Shown: positions 19,579-30,126 of the stretch, one piece after another
How positions within the stretch are numbered: the first letter of the stretch is position 1
How the letters are laid out: each line of letters begins with the position of its first letter
Source of the DNA: Emiliania huxleyi CCMP1516
Lineage: Eukaryota; Haptophyta; Isochrysidales; Noelaerhabdaceae
Assembly (NCBI RefSeq): GCF_000372725.1
Contig: NW_005195368.1
Span: 98,429 to 162,428 of the forward strand
Direction of reading: 5' to 3'
Length of the DNA: 64,000 nt
Program-made: the position numbers and the translations under genes
The notes under the pieces: model-generated
What the model was told of the DNA's origin: nothing
Seen by the model: only the letters and a program-made list of their open reading frames with translations
The model's database searches: none

Positions 19579-21288
19579 ATGTCAATTGCACTTCTGTGCA
19601 CAGCCGCCGTCGCCGCGCTCGTCGTCCAGCAGCCGGTCGTGTCCTCTCGCCGCTCGCCCGCAGTCATGTCCGCTGATCGCACATTCGCGCCCGCCGAGGC
19701 CAAGGGCGGCACCTCCGTGGACACCAAGAAGACCGCGGTCCTCTTCATTGAGTACCAAAACGAAGTGGGCGTCTGTCTGCCGCAAGCTGGGTCGGACACT
19801 CCCGCCCACCTCGCCTCCTCCCGCCTGCTCGCAGTTCACGACGGAGGGCGGCAAGCTCCACGGCGCCGTCAAGGAATGCATGGACGAGACAGGCATGCTC
19901 GAAAAGAGCTCGGCACTCGCGAGCAAGGCGCGCAAGCGCTGCACGCCGCGCCTCCCGCCGCGCCTCGCCCGCCGCCCTGCGGCGTCGAGAGGCAACGCTC
20001 TCTCGCCCCACGGCCCTCTGCTCCGCCCCCTTACCCCGTGGTTGGCGCGGCTCTCCCTCCTAGCCCTCTCCTCCCGCCCGTGGCCGGCGCAGGCACGGAC
20101 GGCCGGCGCAAAGGTCTTCCACGCACCGATCAGCTTCAAGGAGGACGCGAGCGACAACCCGAACAAGGGAAGCTTTCGCAGCACATCCTGCTCCTTCTGC
20201 GAGCGCGTCTCTTCACGCCTCTGACTGTGAACAGGTCTGTCTCCTCACACACCTCACCGCCGTCCTCCCTGCCGTCTCTTTTGAACCACCGTTCCATGCC
20301 TCAACATACCTCCCGCCCGCGCGCGGACGATCTAGGCCCGCGGGTAGCCCCCTCCCCCACCCCCAGTGCCTCCGGATCCCGCACCTCAACTTCTCCCAGA
20401 CCAGCGCGCAGCGCCAGGAGGACGTCGCTTCTTCTTCGCCACGTAGAATTCTTCATCACACTGGTCTGTGGGCAGGGCTTGGCATCCTCGCGGGATGCGC
20501 CGGCGACAAGCTCTTCACCGAGGGGAGCTGGAACGCCGACTTCCACCCGTCCATGCAGCCGCAGCCGGGCGACGTCGTCGTCCAAAACAAAAGGGGCCTC
20601 GACGCCTTCCCGGGCACTGACCTCGAGGCGCGAGACACTTCCGAGACACTGCCGAGACACTGCCGAGACACTGCCGAGAGACCTCCGCGACACCTCGCGA
20701 GCAGGCGCAGCTCAAGGCGAACGGCATCGAGACGGTTGTGCTGGCCGCCACTTCCCCGCTCCCTCCGGGGGCGTTCTCAGAGCCCTCCGAGCCTGGGAGA
20801 TGTGTAGGTTGTGCTGGCCGGGTTCCTCACCAACTGCTGCGTTGAGTCGACCATGCGCACCGCCTACGAAAAGGTGCGCTCACCCACGCGCACCGGGCGG
20901 CGCACGCCTTCAATGCCGTGGGGCTCCTGCCTGTCACTCGACGTGGAGTCGCGAGGGTTGCCCTCCCCCCTCCCCCCCCCCAGCTGCCCCGCCAGAGGAC
21001 AGCTTGCCTCTCCGTAGGGCTTCAACGTGATCACGCTGACCGACGCGTGCGCGACCGCCTCTCCAAGGGCACGCCCATGCGAGCAGCGTCTCTTCTCACC
21101 CCCGGGGGGCGTGCCGACAGGTGCGCGACGACCTCCAAGGAGGGGCAGGCGGTCACGGGCGGCTCGTACGGCTTGCGCGCCGTCGAGCTGTGACCAGCGT
21201 CTCCTCACACCTCCTGCTGTGAGTAGGCGGCTCGTATGGCATGTTCTCCACGCCGATGACGGTGGCCGACTACGAAAAGATGCTGTAA
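19579..21288 (+). CDS. Isochorismatase-like cysteine hydrolase (nine exons)
   Basis: Proposed exons: 19579-19764, 19835-19927, 20093-20168, 20476-20627, 20705-20734, 20808-20873, 21018-21046, 21121-21158 and 21227-21288 (243 aa, one frame). The triad is seen as Glu in VLFIEYQNEF (Asp in most relatives), Lys in NKRGLDAF and Cys in NCCVESTM. The N-terminus (MSIALLCTAAVAALVV) is a secretory or plastid leader. Such hydrolases act on isochorismate, nicotinamide or carbamoyl compounds; the substrate here is unknown. Four introns start with GT, three with GC and one with GA. Introns 20735-20807 (12 bp), 21047-21120 and 21159-21226 begin with copies of the next exon start. Intron 20874-21017 is an introner-like element. 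Exon 5 is only 30 bp. Confidence 0.9.
20874..21017 (+). mobile_element. Introner-like element forming a whole intron
   Basis: The intron reads gtgcgctcacccacgcgcac ... atgccgtggggctcctg ... gtggagtcgcgagggttg ... ccgtag. It is flanked by coding exons AYEK and GFNVITL, so it is a clean spliced copy of the family, in the sense orientation. No target duplication is now visible. Confidence 0.88.
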
Positions 21289-22045
21289 GGCCGGTGTGCC
21301 GGGCCTGCGCCGCGAGCGTGTCGCGCGCAAAGGCGAAGGACGCCCGACAGCCCGGGCCCCAGCGCGGGCGGGAGACGCGACACAAGCGGTCACGCTCTGT
21401 CGTTCACACTCATCTGGCAGTTCGGATGTTCGGTACTCCCGTGTAGTCGCGTTAGGTACATGTTGTATGAATGTGTAGTTGAGTAGGTCCATCCAAGCAC
21501 CGGACACACGGAGTTTGACTTTGTGTGAGACCCGGAAGCGGAACCGACGTGCGACGTCGTTGCACGTTGGAACTTGTATATGTCCGCGCGCCGCCGCGCT
21601 AAACACGGGGCGCGCTCACGCCGCGCGCTCCATCCCCCTGTGCGCGACCCTCGCGTTGCTGTTTGCTGTTTCACGTGTCAGCGGCTTACGGTTTTGCATG
21701 TGCATGTGTGCATGTGCATGTGACACACAGCCCGGTGAGGAGCGGTGTTGCAGAGCACCCTGTGCGCTCACACCCCCGCCGCGCCGCCCTGCGCCCTGGT
21801 CACACGATCCCGTAGGCCGTAGCAAGGCCGGCCCCGTCTCCCACCAACCTCGCTCGGCCGCCGCCTTTTGGAACTCATTTTGCCGTGTCTGCGTGTGAAC
21901 CGTGCAAAAGAAAGAAAAAACGCCTCAAATTCTTTTTGTTCAACACCTTCGCCGACATTTGGAACTCTTTTTGCCGTGTCTGTCGTGTCAACAAAGCAGA
22001 ATGCCCAAGGAATTCTTTTTGCGCGCTTCTCCACCAACCCGATCG
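21289..22045. other. Intergenic region with dispersed repeat
   Basis: No gene was seen. Bases 21885-21955 (gtgtctgcgtgtgaac ... gcaaaagaaagaaaa ... ctttttgttcaacacc) recur at 33537-33605. The phrase ggaa-ctc/ttc-tttttg is iterated three times between 21868 and 22020. Confidence 0.6.
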
Positions 22046-22440
22046 CCGAGACTGGCCTCTTTGACGACGGGCTCTCGGAGGAGCAGGAGCTGGTGCGCAA
22101 CACGCTCCGCTCCCTCCACCCCCAGCGCGACGAGCTGCCGCCTCCCCAGCACCTTTGAGCCGGTTCCCGCCCTTCGGCGGCGTCAAGCGCTACGCGACTG
22201 ACTCCGCCGAGTACAAGAAGGCCTTCTGGGAGGTCTTCCGTCGACGGTGTCAGCTACGAGGAGCTCGAGTTCCTGCACTACGCGGGCCCGGATGTGCGGG
22301 AGGTCCTGTTCGACATCGTGGCCGCCATCAACCAGGGCAGGGTGCACGACAGCGCCGCCGCGCTCTGGGGCGACCTCCAGCTGCTTGGGATCGAGAAGCG
22401 GGACGACAAGGGCAACCTCACTGGTGTCGCGGGGCGGGTT
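22046..22440 (+). pseudogene. Fragment of an unidentified gene, cut near a retroelement
   Basis: Three pieces in different frames look like coding exons: LFDDGLSEEQELVRNTL, PPFGGVKRYATDSAEYKKAF and DGVSYEELEFLHYAGPDVRE ... AALWGDLQLLGIEKRDDKGN. No start or end is seen, and the similarity to coding sequence stops near 22440 where retroelement-flank sequence begins. I do not recognise the family. Confidence 0.45.
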
Positions 22441-22612
22441 GCCGGAATGGTGGCACTGAGGCCCGAGGGGTGCGGGAGGCGCACGGCGGGGGCCGGCCTC
22501 GGGGTGAGGGTGAGGTCGGCCGCCGCCACCGGGGGTCGCCGCGCCGTAGAGCGGCCCGCCGGTCTCCCTGCTGGCGGTGCCTTGGCATCCTCTTGCGCCA
22601 CGCCGCCGAGCC

Positions 22613-25585
22613 CTAGGGCCCGGACGACGTGGACTTTTCGGCGACCGGGACCCATGTCCGGCCGCCAAGTGGTGGCTCGCCGCCCGCTTCGCCCTGCGCG
22701 TCGAGTAGCGCGTGACGCAGCGAGTCGCCGTGGCACCACGGGTTGCGTTGCGCCCAGTCGCGGGCGACGCTGCGGCAGCTGCAGCCCAAAAATGCGCTGT
22801 CCGCTGCCTTGATTCGCTTGAGCGTGTCGGCGAACTGCTCCGGCGAGAGCTGGGGGTCGTGCCGGACATACACTCGTGCGTGTTGCAGTTCGGCCTGGTT
22901 GTTTGCGATAGCTTCGAGGTCGGGAGGGTCGCCTCTGAGCATACTTGCAAGGTACTCGTCGTACGCGCTCCTCAGCGCCCGCCGCGCGAGGCTGCGCCTG
23001 CCGAGCACCTGGCCAATGCGCTGTACCCCGAAGGGGTTGCCCAGCCCCAGCGGCCGGTGGCGCCGGATGTCGTAGCCCGAGCGATCTCGCGTGCACTCGT
23101 GCGCGCGCCACTCGGCGAATTTGCCCACCAGTATGCGCTGCTGCGACAAGCTCGAAAATTTCTCCTCCGCTTGCGGGGGGCTCTCCCCCGTCCGATTCGC
23201 GGCGGCCTCGATGGGTTCACGGGTTGTGACCCCTTCCTCTTGCAGCGAGCTGGCGCCGCGGCTAGCGGCCACGGCCCCTAGGCTCTCGTTCGAGCCGGTC
23301 GCCTCGTCCACGCCCGTCTCTCCCCAAGAGGTTGCTTCGCGTCGGATCTGCTGCAAGTAATCTGATGTCTGCTGCGTGTCCTTGATGGCAAGCCGCGAGA
23401 GGGCGTCCGCATTTGTGTTGCGGTCGCCCGGGCGGTGCATGAGGGTAAAGGAGAAGGCCTGAAGCTCGAGGGCCCAGGCTGCCATTCGGGTCGATCGTGA
23501 CCCCTCCTTTTCCATCATATAGGTGACAGGCTCGCAGTCAGTGATGATGAGGAACGGTTTGGCTCGGAGCATCTTGGGCCAGCGCTTGGAGATGGCCAGG
23601 TAAACGGCGGCCGCCTCCTGGTCGGTGGGCGACCACTGCTGTTCCGAGCCACTCCACCGGCGTGACCAGTATTGCACTACGCGTTCGGTCTCAGTGCCGT
23701 CTGCGTCCGTGACTGTTTGGCTCAGGATGGCGCCCATGCCGATGTAGTGGCACGCGTCGACCGTGATCCTGAAGCTGAGTGCCATGTCCGGAGGCCGAAG
23801 CACCGGTTGCGATATGAGCGCCTCCCGGAGCCTCCGGAAGGCCTCGAGCTCGAGCTCGCTGGGGTCGCCCTTCGCCTTGTGCTGCACCCGCTGCTGCAGC
23901 GGCTCCATGATTATGGAGCACTCCGGGATCTGCGAGGCGTAGAAGTTGACGAGCCCGATGAAGTGCCGCATCTTCTCCTCGTTGCCGGGGAAGGGCAGCT
24001 TCTCGATGGCGGCGGTGTTGGCCTCCGAGGGCTTGTAACCGTCGCCATTGGCGACGTACCCGAGGAATTCAACCTCCCCCACTCCAACCTTGCACTTGGC
24101 CGCGCGCAAAGTGAAGCCGGCACTGGCGAGTCTGTCGAGGACCTGCCCCAGGTGCCCGAGGTGCTCCTCCCACGTCCTCGAGCAGATCAGGACGTCGTCT
24201 ATGTACACGATGACGAAGTCGAGGCCCCGGAGCACCTCCTCCATGATTGCTTGGAAGCAAGCGCTCGCCCCTTGCATCCCCATGGCCATGCACTTGAACG
24301 AGTAGCGCCCGTTGGGCATGTTGAGGCTCATGGCCTTCGATGCCCGCGGCGTGGCCGGGATCTGATGGAAGGCGCTGTTCATGTCAAGCGCGGTCATGAA
24401 GCGTGCGCCGCCCAGCCTGTCGAGACATGCTTGCAGGGTGGGCAGGGGGTAGAACGCAGGCACAGTAGCAGCGTTGACCGTGCGGAAGTCGAAGGCCACC
24501 CGGTATCCGCCCTTGGGCTTAGGTACCACCACACAGGCGCAGCCGTGCGCTTCCTGCGAGGGCACCAGTGCTCCGACCGCAAAGAAGGTCCGCTGCATCT
24601 CGAGTATGGCCTCCTTCTGCTCGTGCCCCTGGTTGAAGTAGGGCTTGTTCTCTATGACCTTCGTCCCGCCCTTTTCTGGGTCGAATTCGGGGCGGAGGGT
24701 CACATCGAACACGCCCGCCAGGCAGCTCCCGATGCGGTCCCCCTTGGGGAACACGTAGCGCCTCCGCTCCGTGTAGGTCTCCATTAGCTGCTTGATGCGC
24801 CGCTCGTACGCCTCTGTGTCCACGTCTGCTCCCTCGGGCATGGGGTGGGTGGCCCTAGCGACCTCCTCCGCCGACAGCTCGGGCGGCTCGGGCGGCCGCA
24901 CTGCGTAGTCGAAGTGGCCCTTCTCATCGGGCAGGTAGTAGCTGCACAGCACGGTGCCCTTTTGCAGGATTCGTTCGCAGGTCTCCTTGACGTCTAGGAC
25001 GACTTGGAAGTGCCCCCCCATGACTGTGGTCACGTACGTGCCTATGCCCAGCCGCCCCGCTGCGCAGTCTCGGCCCACGTCGGTGTCGGGCGGCGGCGCC
25101 GTGTAGAGGACGCGCCGTCCCTCCAATTGCGCCGGGACGGCGACTCGCACGATGCCACGCCCGTCCCGACCTTGACGCTGGCCAGCGATCCGCACCTCGT
25201 CCGCTGCGCGAGCGGTGGCGGCTCTCTCTGCGTCCGCCGCTGCCACGCAAGGGTGGGCCGGCAGGAGCGCCCCGCCCTGCTCGAGCTCCGCGAGGTAGCA
25301 GAAGCAGAGGTTCGTGCCTGCCTCGACCCGGATCCGGCCGCCCGTAAGGTTGTCGACCTTGATCGTGATGTGCGAATCCCGGACTCGATGGAGGTTGCTA
25401 TCCATTTGCGTCTGTAGCTGCAGCGCCGTGCGTGCAAAGAAGGCGCCCCTCGCCTCGTCGCCGGCTACGTCCTCGCCGGGAAGAGGTATCGGGAGGACGA
25501 GCTTACCCTCCATGGCGGGGTGGACCCTGACACGAACGGCGGTGGTCCCCCACGCCTTGAAGTTCGTGCGCTCGGCGAGCCGCAT
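22613..25585 (-). CDS. Ty3/gypsy-type reverse transcriptase-RNase H polyprotein with C-terminal DUF4326-like domain
   Basis: 990 aa. After an N-terminal region that resembles the end of a retropepsin/spacer, the reverse transcriptase has RVAFDFRTVNAATVPAFYPL, ALDMNSAFHQIP and the catalytic FVIVYIDDVLI. RNase H follows (ITVDACHYIGMGAI, SPTDQEAAAVYLAI, IITDCEPV, NTNADALSRL). Where integrase is expected, there is instead a DUF4326-like domain at about residues 836-965: GYDIRRHRPLGLGNPFG ... LGCSCR ... PWCHGDSLRHAL. No HHCC/DDE integrase and no clear LTRs were found, and the 5' end of the polyprotein is missing, so the element is probably incomplete. Confidence 0.92.
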   Translation of the reverse strand: MRLAERTNFKAWGTTAVRVRVHPAMEGKLVLPIPLPGEDVAGDEARGAFFARTALQLQTQMDSNLHRVRDSHITIKVDNLTGGRIRVEAGTNLCFCYLAELEQGGALLPAHPCVAAADAERAATARAADEVRIAGQRQGRDGRGIVRVAVPAQLEGRRVLYTAPPPDTDVGRDCAAGRLGIGTYVTTVMGGHFQVVLDVKETCERILQKGTVLCSYYLPDEKGHFDYAVRPPEPPELSAEEVARATHPMPEGADVDTEAYERRIKQLMETYTERRRYVFPKGDRIGSCLAGVFDVTLRPEFDPEKGGTKVIENKPYFNQGHEQKEAILEMQRTFFAVGALVPSQEAHGCACVVVPKPKGGYRVAFDFRTVNAATVPAFYPLPTLQACLDRLGGARFMTALDMNSAFHQIPATPRASKAMSLNMPNGRYSFKCMAMGMQGASACFQAIMEEVLRGLDFVIVYIDDVLICSRTWEEHLGHLGQVLDRLASAGFTLRAAKCKVGVGEVEFLGYVANGDGYKPSEANTAAIEKLPFPGNEEKMRHFIGLVNFYASQIPECSIIMEPLQQRVQHKAKGDPSELELEAFRRLREALISQPVLRPPDMALSFRITVDACHYIGMGAILSQTVTDADGTETERVVQYWSRRWSGSEQQWSPTDQEAAAVYLAISKRWPKMLRAKPFLIITDCEPVTYMMEKEGSRSTRMAAWALELQAFSFTLMHRPGDRNTNADALSRLAIKDTQQTSDYLQQIRREATSWGETGVDEATGSNESLGAVAASRGASSLQEEGVTTREPIEAAANRTGESPPQAEEKFSSLSQQRILVGKFAEWRAHECTRDRSGYDIRRHRPLGLGNPFGVQRIGQVLGRRSLARRALRSAYDEYLASMLRGDPPDLEAIANNQAELQHARVYVRHDPQLSPEQFADTLKRIKAADSAFLGCSCRSVARDWAQRNPWCHGDSLRHALLDAQGEAGGEPPLGGRTWVPVAEKSTSSGP

Positions 25586-26288
25586 CGCAGAGCAGATTGT
25601 GAATGAGCTTGCCTGCGGCGAGGGCGGTCGAGTGCACGGAGCTAAGTGCCTCGCCGTCCTCGCGGGAGTCGCTTAGGCGGCTCCCGTGGTGTACCTGTGT
25701 TAGTGCCAGTGCGCGCCAGTCCCGTGCCTAGTAAAAAGAAAGAAAACAGACAACCCAAGGGAGGGATGGGAGGACGGCACGCCGCCACCACACAGGGATT
25801 TTAAGGAGAGGGGTGTGGTGCGCTAGCCGTCGCCCACCCTTGGGCGTCCGCCTCTTCCTATCTCTCTTCGCATTCTCTCTCCGATTCTCGCTGCAACCTT
25901 CGTGCCACCTCGCGGTCGCCCCCTTCTCGTCGTGCTCTCCCTTTTCGCTTCTTCCTCGCATGTGCCCGCGGGAATTCTTTTTGTGCTTGCTAGCCCTTCG
26001 ATCGGTACGGGTCTCACGTTTCGTTGCATATACACGGAATTCAAAACCGTTGAACGCGCCCCACTGACGCACACTACGTGTGAGTGAGTGAGTATTCTTG
26101 ATACGAAACCACGACGACACACACCAGTCGACTCGCATCGGTTGCCTCCATGAACGGCGGAGCTATTCTCGCGTCCACACCACACCTGGCGCTCCACACA
26201 CACACACACACGCACACTACGTACTACTCGAGCGTTTTAATTGAACCCGCAACGGCCAAGGCTGCAACCCGGAAACCCAACCGCGATC
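25586..26288. other. Retroelement flank and intergenic repeat
   Basis: No gene was seen. Bases 25733-25780 (agaaagaaaacagacaaccc ... gggatgggaggacggcacg) recur inverted at 51625-51672. A short (ac)n tract lies near 26197. Confidence 0.6.
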
Positions 26289-27740
26289 TCACACCACGCG
26301 GACGTGCCACCAGCGCTCGGCTGGCGTGCGGCAATACGGGCACGCTCGCAGCCGAGCGGAGCAGGGGCCGCAGACACACTGGTGGCCACACGGCAGAGCG
26401 ACGTGCGACTTCGGCCTAGTGAAGCACACGATACACGTTGTCTGGCCACCGATGGTGGACTCGGGCGCGTCTCGACGGCCGGTGTCGAAGCTAGCGTCCG
26501 CCAGCGAGAGGACCTCAGGCGGCGGTGCCGAGGGGGTGGAGCGGCCGGCATGCCCCGCCCCCGCCTCGCCAACCGCATCCTCGGCCCCCGCTACGGCCGG
26601 ATTCGGTGCCGCCTGCTGCCCCTCTTCCTCCCTCCCGTGGTCTACCGCCGATGCTTGCTCCGCCGCCGCCGCCTCGCTAGCTCCATCGGACATGGAGGCT
26701 GGATCACTGAGCGGCTCCCTCACCTGCCAGCCCGACGCCTTAGCTGTCGACGTCGGCGGCAGATACTGGACGGTCACCGAGTCGGGTGAACCTTCAGTCT
26801 GCTGCCCCTCTCCCTCCCTCCCGTCTGCCTCTGCTTGCTCCGCCGCCGCAGCCGCCGCCGCCGCCGCCCTCTCTTCAGCCCGCCTCCTAGCCCGCTCCCG
26901 GAATGCTCTCTCCGCCGGCCGCTGCCCCCTCTGCCTCCTGGGTGCTCGGCTCGGCCGCTGCCGCCACGCGCGCCAGCCAGCGACGACCGCCACGAGCAGC
27001 AGCGCCAGAATCACGGCGACGGCGCTGCTCGAGGCGCTGGGACGGCCGGCGGGGCTCTCTGCTCCCGCCGCCTCCCGCCGAGCCTGCCGCTCGTGCTGCT
27101 GCAGGAACTCCACCACCCGCTCTTGTGCTGACCCACCCAAGATGTGCTCCATCCATGGCTTGTCGAGGTCCGGGCCATCGGCAAACGCCACCTCCGAGAC
27201 GCTTTTGTGCATAGCCGTCCACTGCGCACCCCAACCCCGATCGGCGGCGCCAGGCGGCAGCTCGGCTGGTAGGCGGGCTCCAAGTTGTAGCAGGATAGCG
27301 ACAACCTCTCCCGCCGCAGCACTCTCGCTGAGGGCAGTGAGGGAAAGTGTGAGCGCGGCGCTCATGAGAGCTGTGCCGCCGCTGGCGTCAGTCAAGTGCA
27401 CGTCGGCACCAGACTCAAGCAGAAGTCTCACCAATGGCAGGTCCGCATAGTAGCAAGCTGATATCAGCAGCGTCGGCTGGTCTTTGTCGTCAGGGTCCCG
27501 GGCGTCGGGAGAGACGCCTCGCTCGAGCATCTTTCGCAGCAGAACGGCGCGGCTCTGACGCTCCCTGGGACTGTCACCGGCTGTGCTGCTTGCCAGCGAT
27601 CTGAAGAGCTCTCGCACAGCGTCAGCTTCCGGCATGGCTCGTACAGCGGGCCCGCGGGACCTCTGCAAGCCGGTCAAGGACCTCTCGACACTCTCGGCCG
27701 TCGGCGGCAGTCTGACCCCCCAATCCTGCATCCTCCTCAT
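26289..27740 (-). CDS. Ankyrin-repeat, transmembrane, RING-finger E3 ubiquitin ligase
   Basis: 483 aa, single exon. Ankyrin units occupy about residues 80-160 (LISACYYADLPLVRLLLESG, DASGGTALMSAAL). One TM helix (SSSAVAVILALLLVAVVAGW) is followed by an Arg-rich and poly-Ala stretch and a long low-complexity linker. The C-terminus is a complete C3HC4 RING: CIVCFTRPKSHVALPCGHQC then CGPCSARLRACPYC. It is a membrane-bound ubiquitin ligase whose ankyrin face probably binds substrate. Ankyrin-RING fragments elsewhere in this window (37069-38880) belong to a related family. Confidence 0.9.
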   Translation of the reverse strand: MRRMQDWGVRLPPTAESVERSLTGLQRSRGPAVRAMPEADAVRELFRSLASSTAGDSPRERQSRAVLLRKMLERGVSPDARDPDDKDQPTLLISACYYADLPLVRLLLESGADVHLTDASGGTALMSAALTLSLTALSESAAAGEVVAILLQLGARLPAELPPGAADRGWGAQWTAMHKSVSEVAFADGPDLDKPWMEHILGGSAQERVVEFLQQHERQARREAAGAESPAGRPSASSSAVAVILALLLVAVVAGWRAWRQRPSRAPRRQRGQRPAERAFRERARRRAEERAAAAAAAAAEQAEADGREGEGQQTEGSPDSVTVQYLPPTSTAKASGWQVREPLSDPASMSDGASEAAAAEQASAVDHGREEEGQQAAPNPAVAGAEDAVGEAGAGHAGRSTPSAPPPEVLSLADASFDTGRRDAPESTIGGQTTCIVCFTRPKSHVALPCGHQCVCGPCSARLRACPYCRTPAERWWHVRVV

Positions 27741-28360
27741 CCCGTCTCACGCCTTTTTGCTTGATACGAGCGTCACTTTGTACCAACCCCCCCTAGTTCG
27801 TGGGGACCCCCCCGCCGGTCGGTGGTCTGCCCCCGAGGTGGACCGGACCCCCCCTCCGGTCGGTCGCTCTCTCGGCGGCGGGAGGTGTGACGACCGACCC
27901 CCCCCTCGGTCGGTGTCCTTGCCGTGAGCCCCCTCAAACAAACGTTCTCCCTCCTTCTGAGCACTTGAGCACTGGATAGGGTCGATTCCGCATGGTACGG
28001 GACCCCTCGATCGTCTCGCCTTCCCTCACTGGTGTGTTCATTGGGGGGGGTCATAACAAACACGGTGCAGGATCGAGGTGCACGCTGCCGAAGCAGTCCC
28101 CCCTCTCCCCGACGGCGATGGCGGTGTGACCGATCGAGCTACAAGAGGAGCTTGTTCGGCATGATCGGGGTGAGCCGAGCAGTTCCTCACTTCCTCAAAT
28201 GGGTGAGCTTCAGATCTCAGGCAAACCTTCCCCCTCACCTTCGGCTCATGTGGATTCGAACCACCGCCGGGATGGAAGCTTCCTGCTTCCATCTTGAGAG
28301 ACAGCGCCGCCCTCCTTCTCGCGAACCGCCACGGGCGCTTCGAAATCGCCGATTTTCACT
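27741..28360. repeat. Intergenic with clustered C-rich palindromes, cluster 1
   Basis: Between about 27785 and 27920, three hairpin-like units occur of the form gaccggacccccccTccggtc, with short arms around a C-tract. A related cluster lies at 28825-28945. Both clusters are next to tgagcacttgagcac (27958 and 28991). No gene is supported. Confidence 0.65.
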
Positions 28361-28728
28361 ATGAAAACCAGTCACGCAGCCAAGCGCCAAGGAGACTCTT
28401 CGCCGAGGCCCGAGCAAGCCCGACCGCACACATATATGTGGAGCATCTACGCAGTCGCAGGCCTGGTCCTGCTTGCCGTTGCTTTGTACAAGCTCTGGCA
28501 GCGCTCCAGTTCTCCACAGTACGCGCGCATCGTCCCTTCTGATGACTACGATGACTTGCCAAGGAGGTGCTGGCCGCGCTCAAGCGGCTCGTCAACGGGT
28601 ACAGTGTGTCGCCGGCGAAGCTAATCATGGACGACGACGACGACCAGAGTGTGGACATGGACGAGCTCGTGTTCCGACCCAATCCTGTAGAGCGTCTCGA
28701 GCTCAGCCACTCGGACGACGAGGAGTGA
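28361..28728 (+). CDS. Small single-pass membrane protein with one frameshift
   Basis: The first frame encodes a basic N-terminus and one TM helix (YMWSIYAVAGLVLLAVALYK), then SDDYDDLP. Adding one base near 28573 enters a frame that continues as KEVLAALKRLVNGYSVSPAK and an acidic tail ending HSDDEE at a TGA (28726-28728). The two halves fit as one protein of about 122 aa. The single-base loss may be a mutation or an assembly error. Function is unknown. It lies between the two C-rich palindrome clusters. Confidence 0.55.
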
Positions 28729-30126
28729 TTAGACGGGGAGAGGTCGCTTGGTGTCTCTAGTATTTCGAGATACTAATTTATTCACAGCTGCGGCGAGCGT
28801 GTGCGGTGTGACCCTCGAGCCAACCCGACCGACCCCCCCCCCCCCCCCCGGTCTGCGCTCCGACCGACCGGACCCCCCCTCCGGTCTGCGGTTCTCCGCG
28901 GCCGTCGACCGGACCCCCCCTGCGGTCGGTCGGTCTGCGCTGGGCGCTCAAACCGCGAACTCGGCCTGTTCACTACAAGATGACGCTCGTATGAGCACTT
29001 GAGCACGAGCACTGGATAGTGTGTGTGTGTGTGAAAAAACGGCGAATGGCGGTTATCAGTTGTGCGGGGCCGTCGCCGCGGCTCGCCTCTGCCGCGGCGG
29101 CTGCTGCGCGCACGCGGCGGCGCCGCTCTCTCGCGCGACGTCTGGCGCCGCGGCTCGCCGCCGGCGCACACCGCGCTCGTCCGACCACCCGCGGCGTGGC
29201 GTGCGCGGCGCTGCGCGCCGCTCTGGGAGCGCTTCTGCGCCTGCACTGCCTCTCTAGACGTGAGGGGCATGCGCCCAGTGCCACAAACATTGTAGTGCCT
29301 CCAGTTTCTCACTGGCAGTCTCTCGCTACCACAGGCACACTGACAGAGGCGGGCCGGCAGGGGCGGTCTTTCCTTTCCTTCACTGCATCATCATTTTTGC
29401 AAGATTCGGGGGTGTAACTACTTTCGTGAGCTGTGAACAGACGCACTTGCCTTCGGTGGCAAGTGCAATCCCGCAGGGTGGGCGTGCTTTCAGAGAGAGA
29501 GATTTTTAGAAGCCGAGATGGTCGTCGAGGGTGTCGAAAATGTCATTCGCCTCGCTAGTAGAGCCGGAGCCGCATGAGTCTTGGTCGGAGGAGAGTCGTC
29601 GGAGGAGCGGTCGGACCGCTGCACCTCTCGCGCTTGTCGCGCCTGATGCGCTCTGCGAGGAGGCGGGGTCGTAGTTGTCGTGCTCGAGCGTCGGGTAGGT
29701 AGCGCGCCTTGCGACCTTGTCGGCCGTGCTGCCGTCCCAGTTCTTCTCTCTTGCTTTCACAGCCTCACGAGAGTAGGGGTGTAACTCTCTATAGCAATCA
29801 AGACACGTGGACCTCGCTGCACCCCTTTCATCAACACAGAGCGGTCCAAGAGCGTCCAAGAGGTGGCTCCTCTGCTGCTCCCCCCCCCGCTGCGCGCACA
29901 CACGAAGGGGCGCGCGCAGCAGCGCGCGCCACCCAAGCCTCTCGGCCTCGATTCGCCGGTCTCCCTTCTCTGCAAGCACCGCCAGCCCCTGAAGCGACGC
30001 CGCGGCGCTCAGCGGCCGAGTGCACTTGTCTGTTCTCCCACGCCGCTCAGCGGCCGAGCGCAGGGCTGCTCTGTTCTCCGAACCCGTCCTCCTGACTGAC
30101 CTCACAGGTTCCATCGTCCACCGTCC
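28729..30126. other. Intergenic with palindrome cluster 2
   Basis: Cluster 2 (28825-28945) repeats the C-tract hairpins of cluster 1. A (gt)n tract lies at about 29019. The long frames here are low-complexity Arg-rich and not credible. Just before the amine oxidase start, two short gctcagcggccgag repeats occur near 30010 and 30045. Confidence 0.5.

Noticed and set aside
19579..21030. 483-aa frame in the isochorismatase region
   Set aside because: It reads through introns in the wrong frame; the split-exon model restores all family motifs.
22613..25585. Host gene or virus
   Set aside because: The RT and RNase H motifs are those of a Ty3/gypsy-type retroelement. No capsid or other viral genes are nearby.
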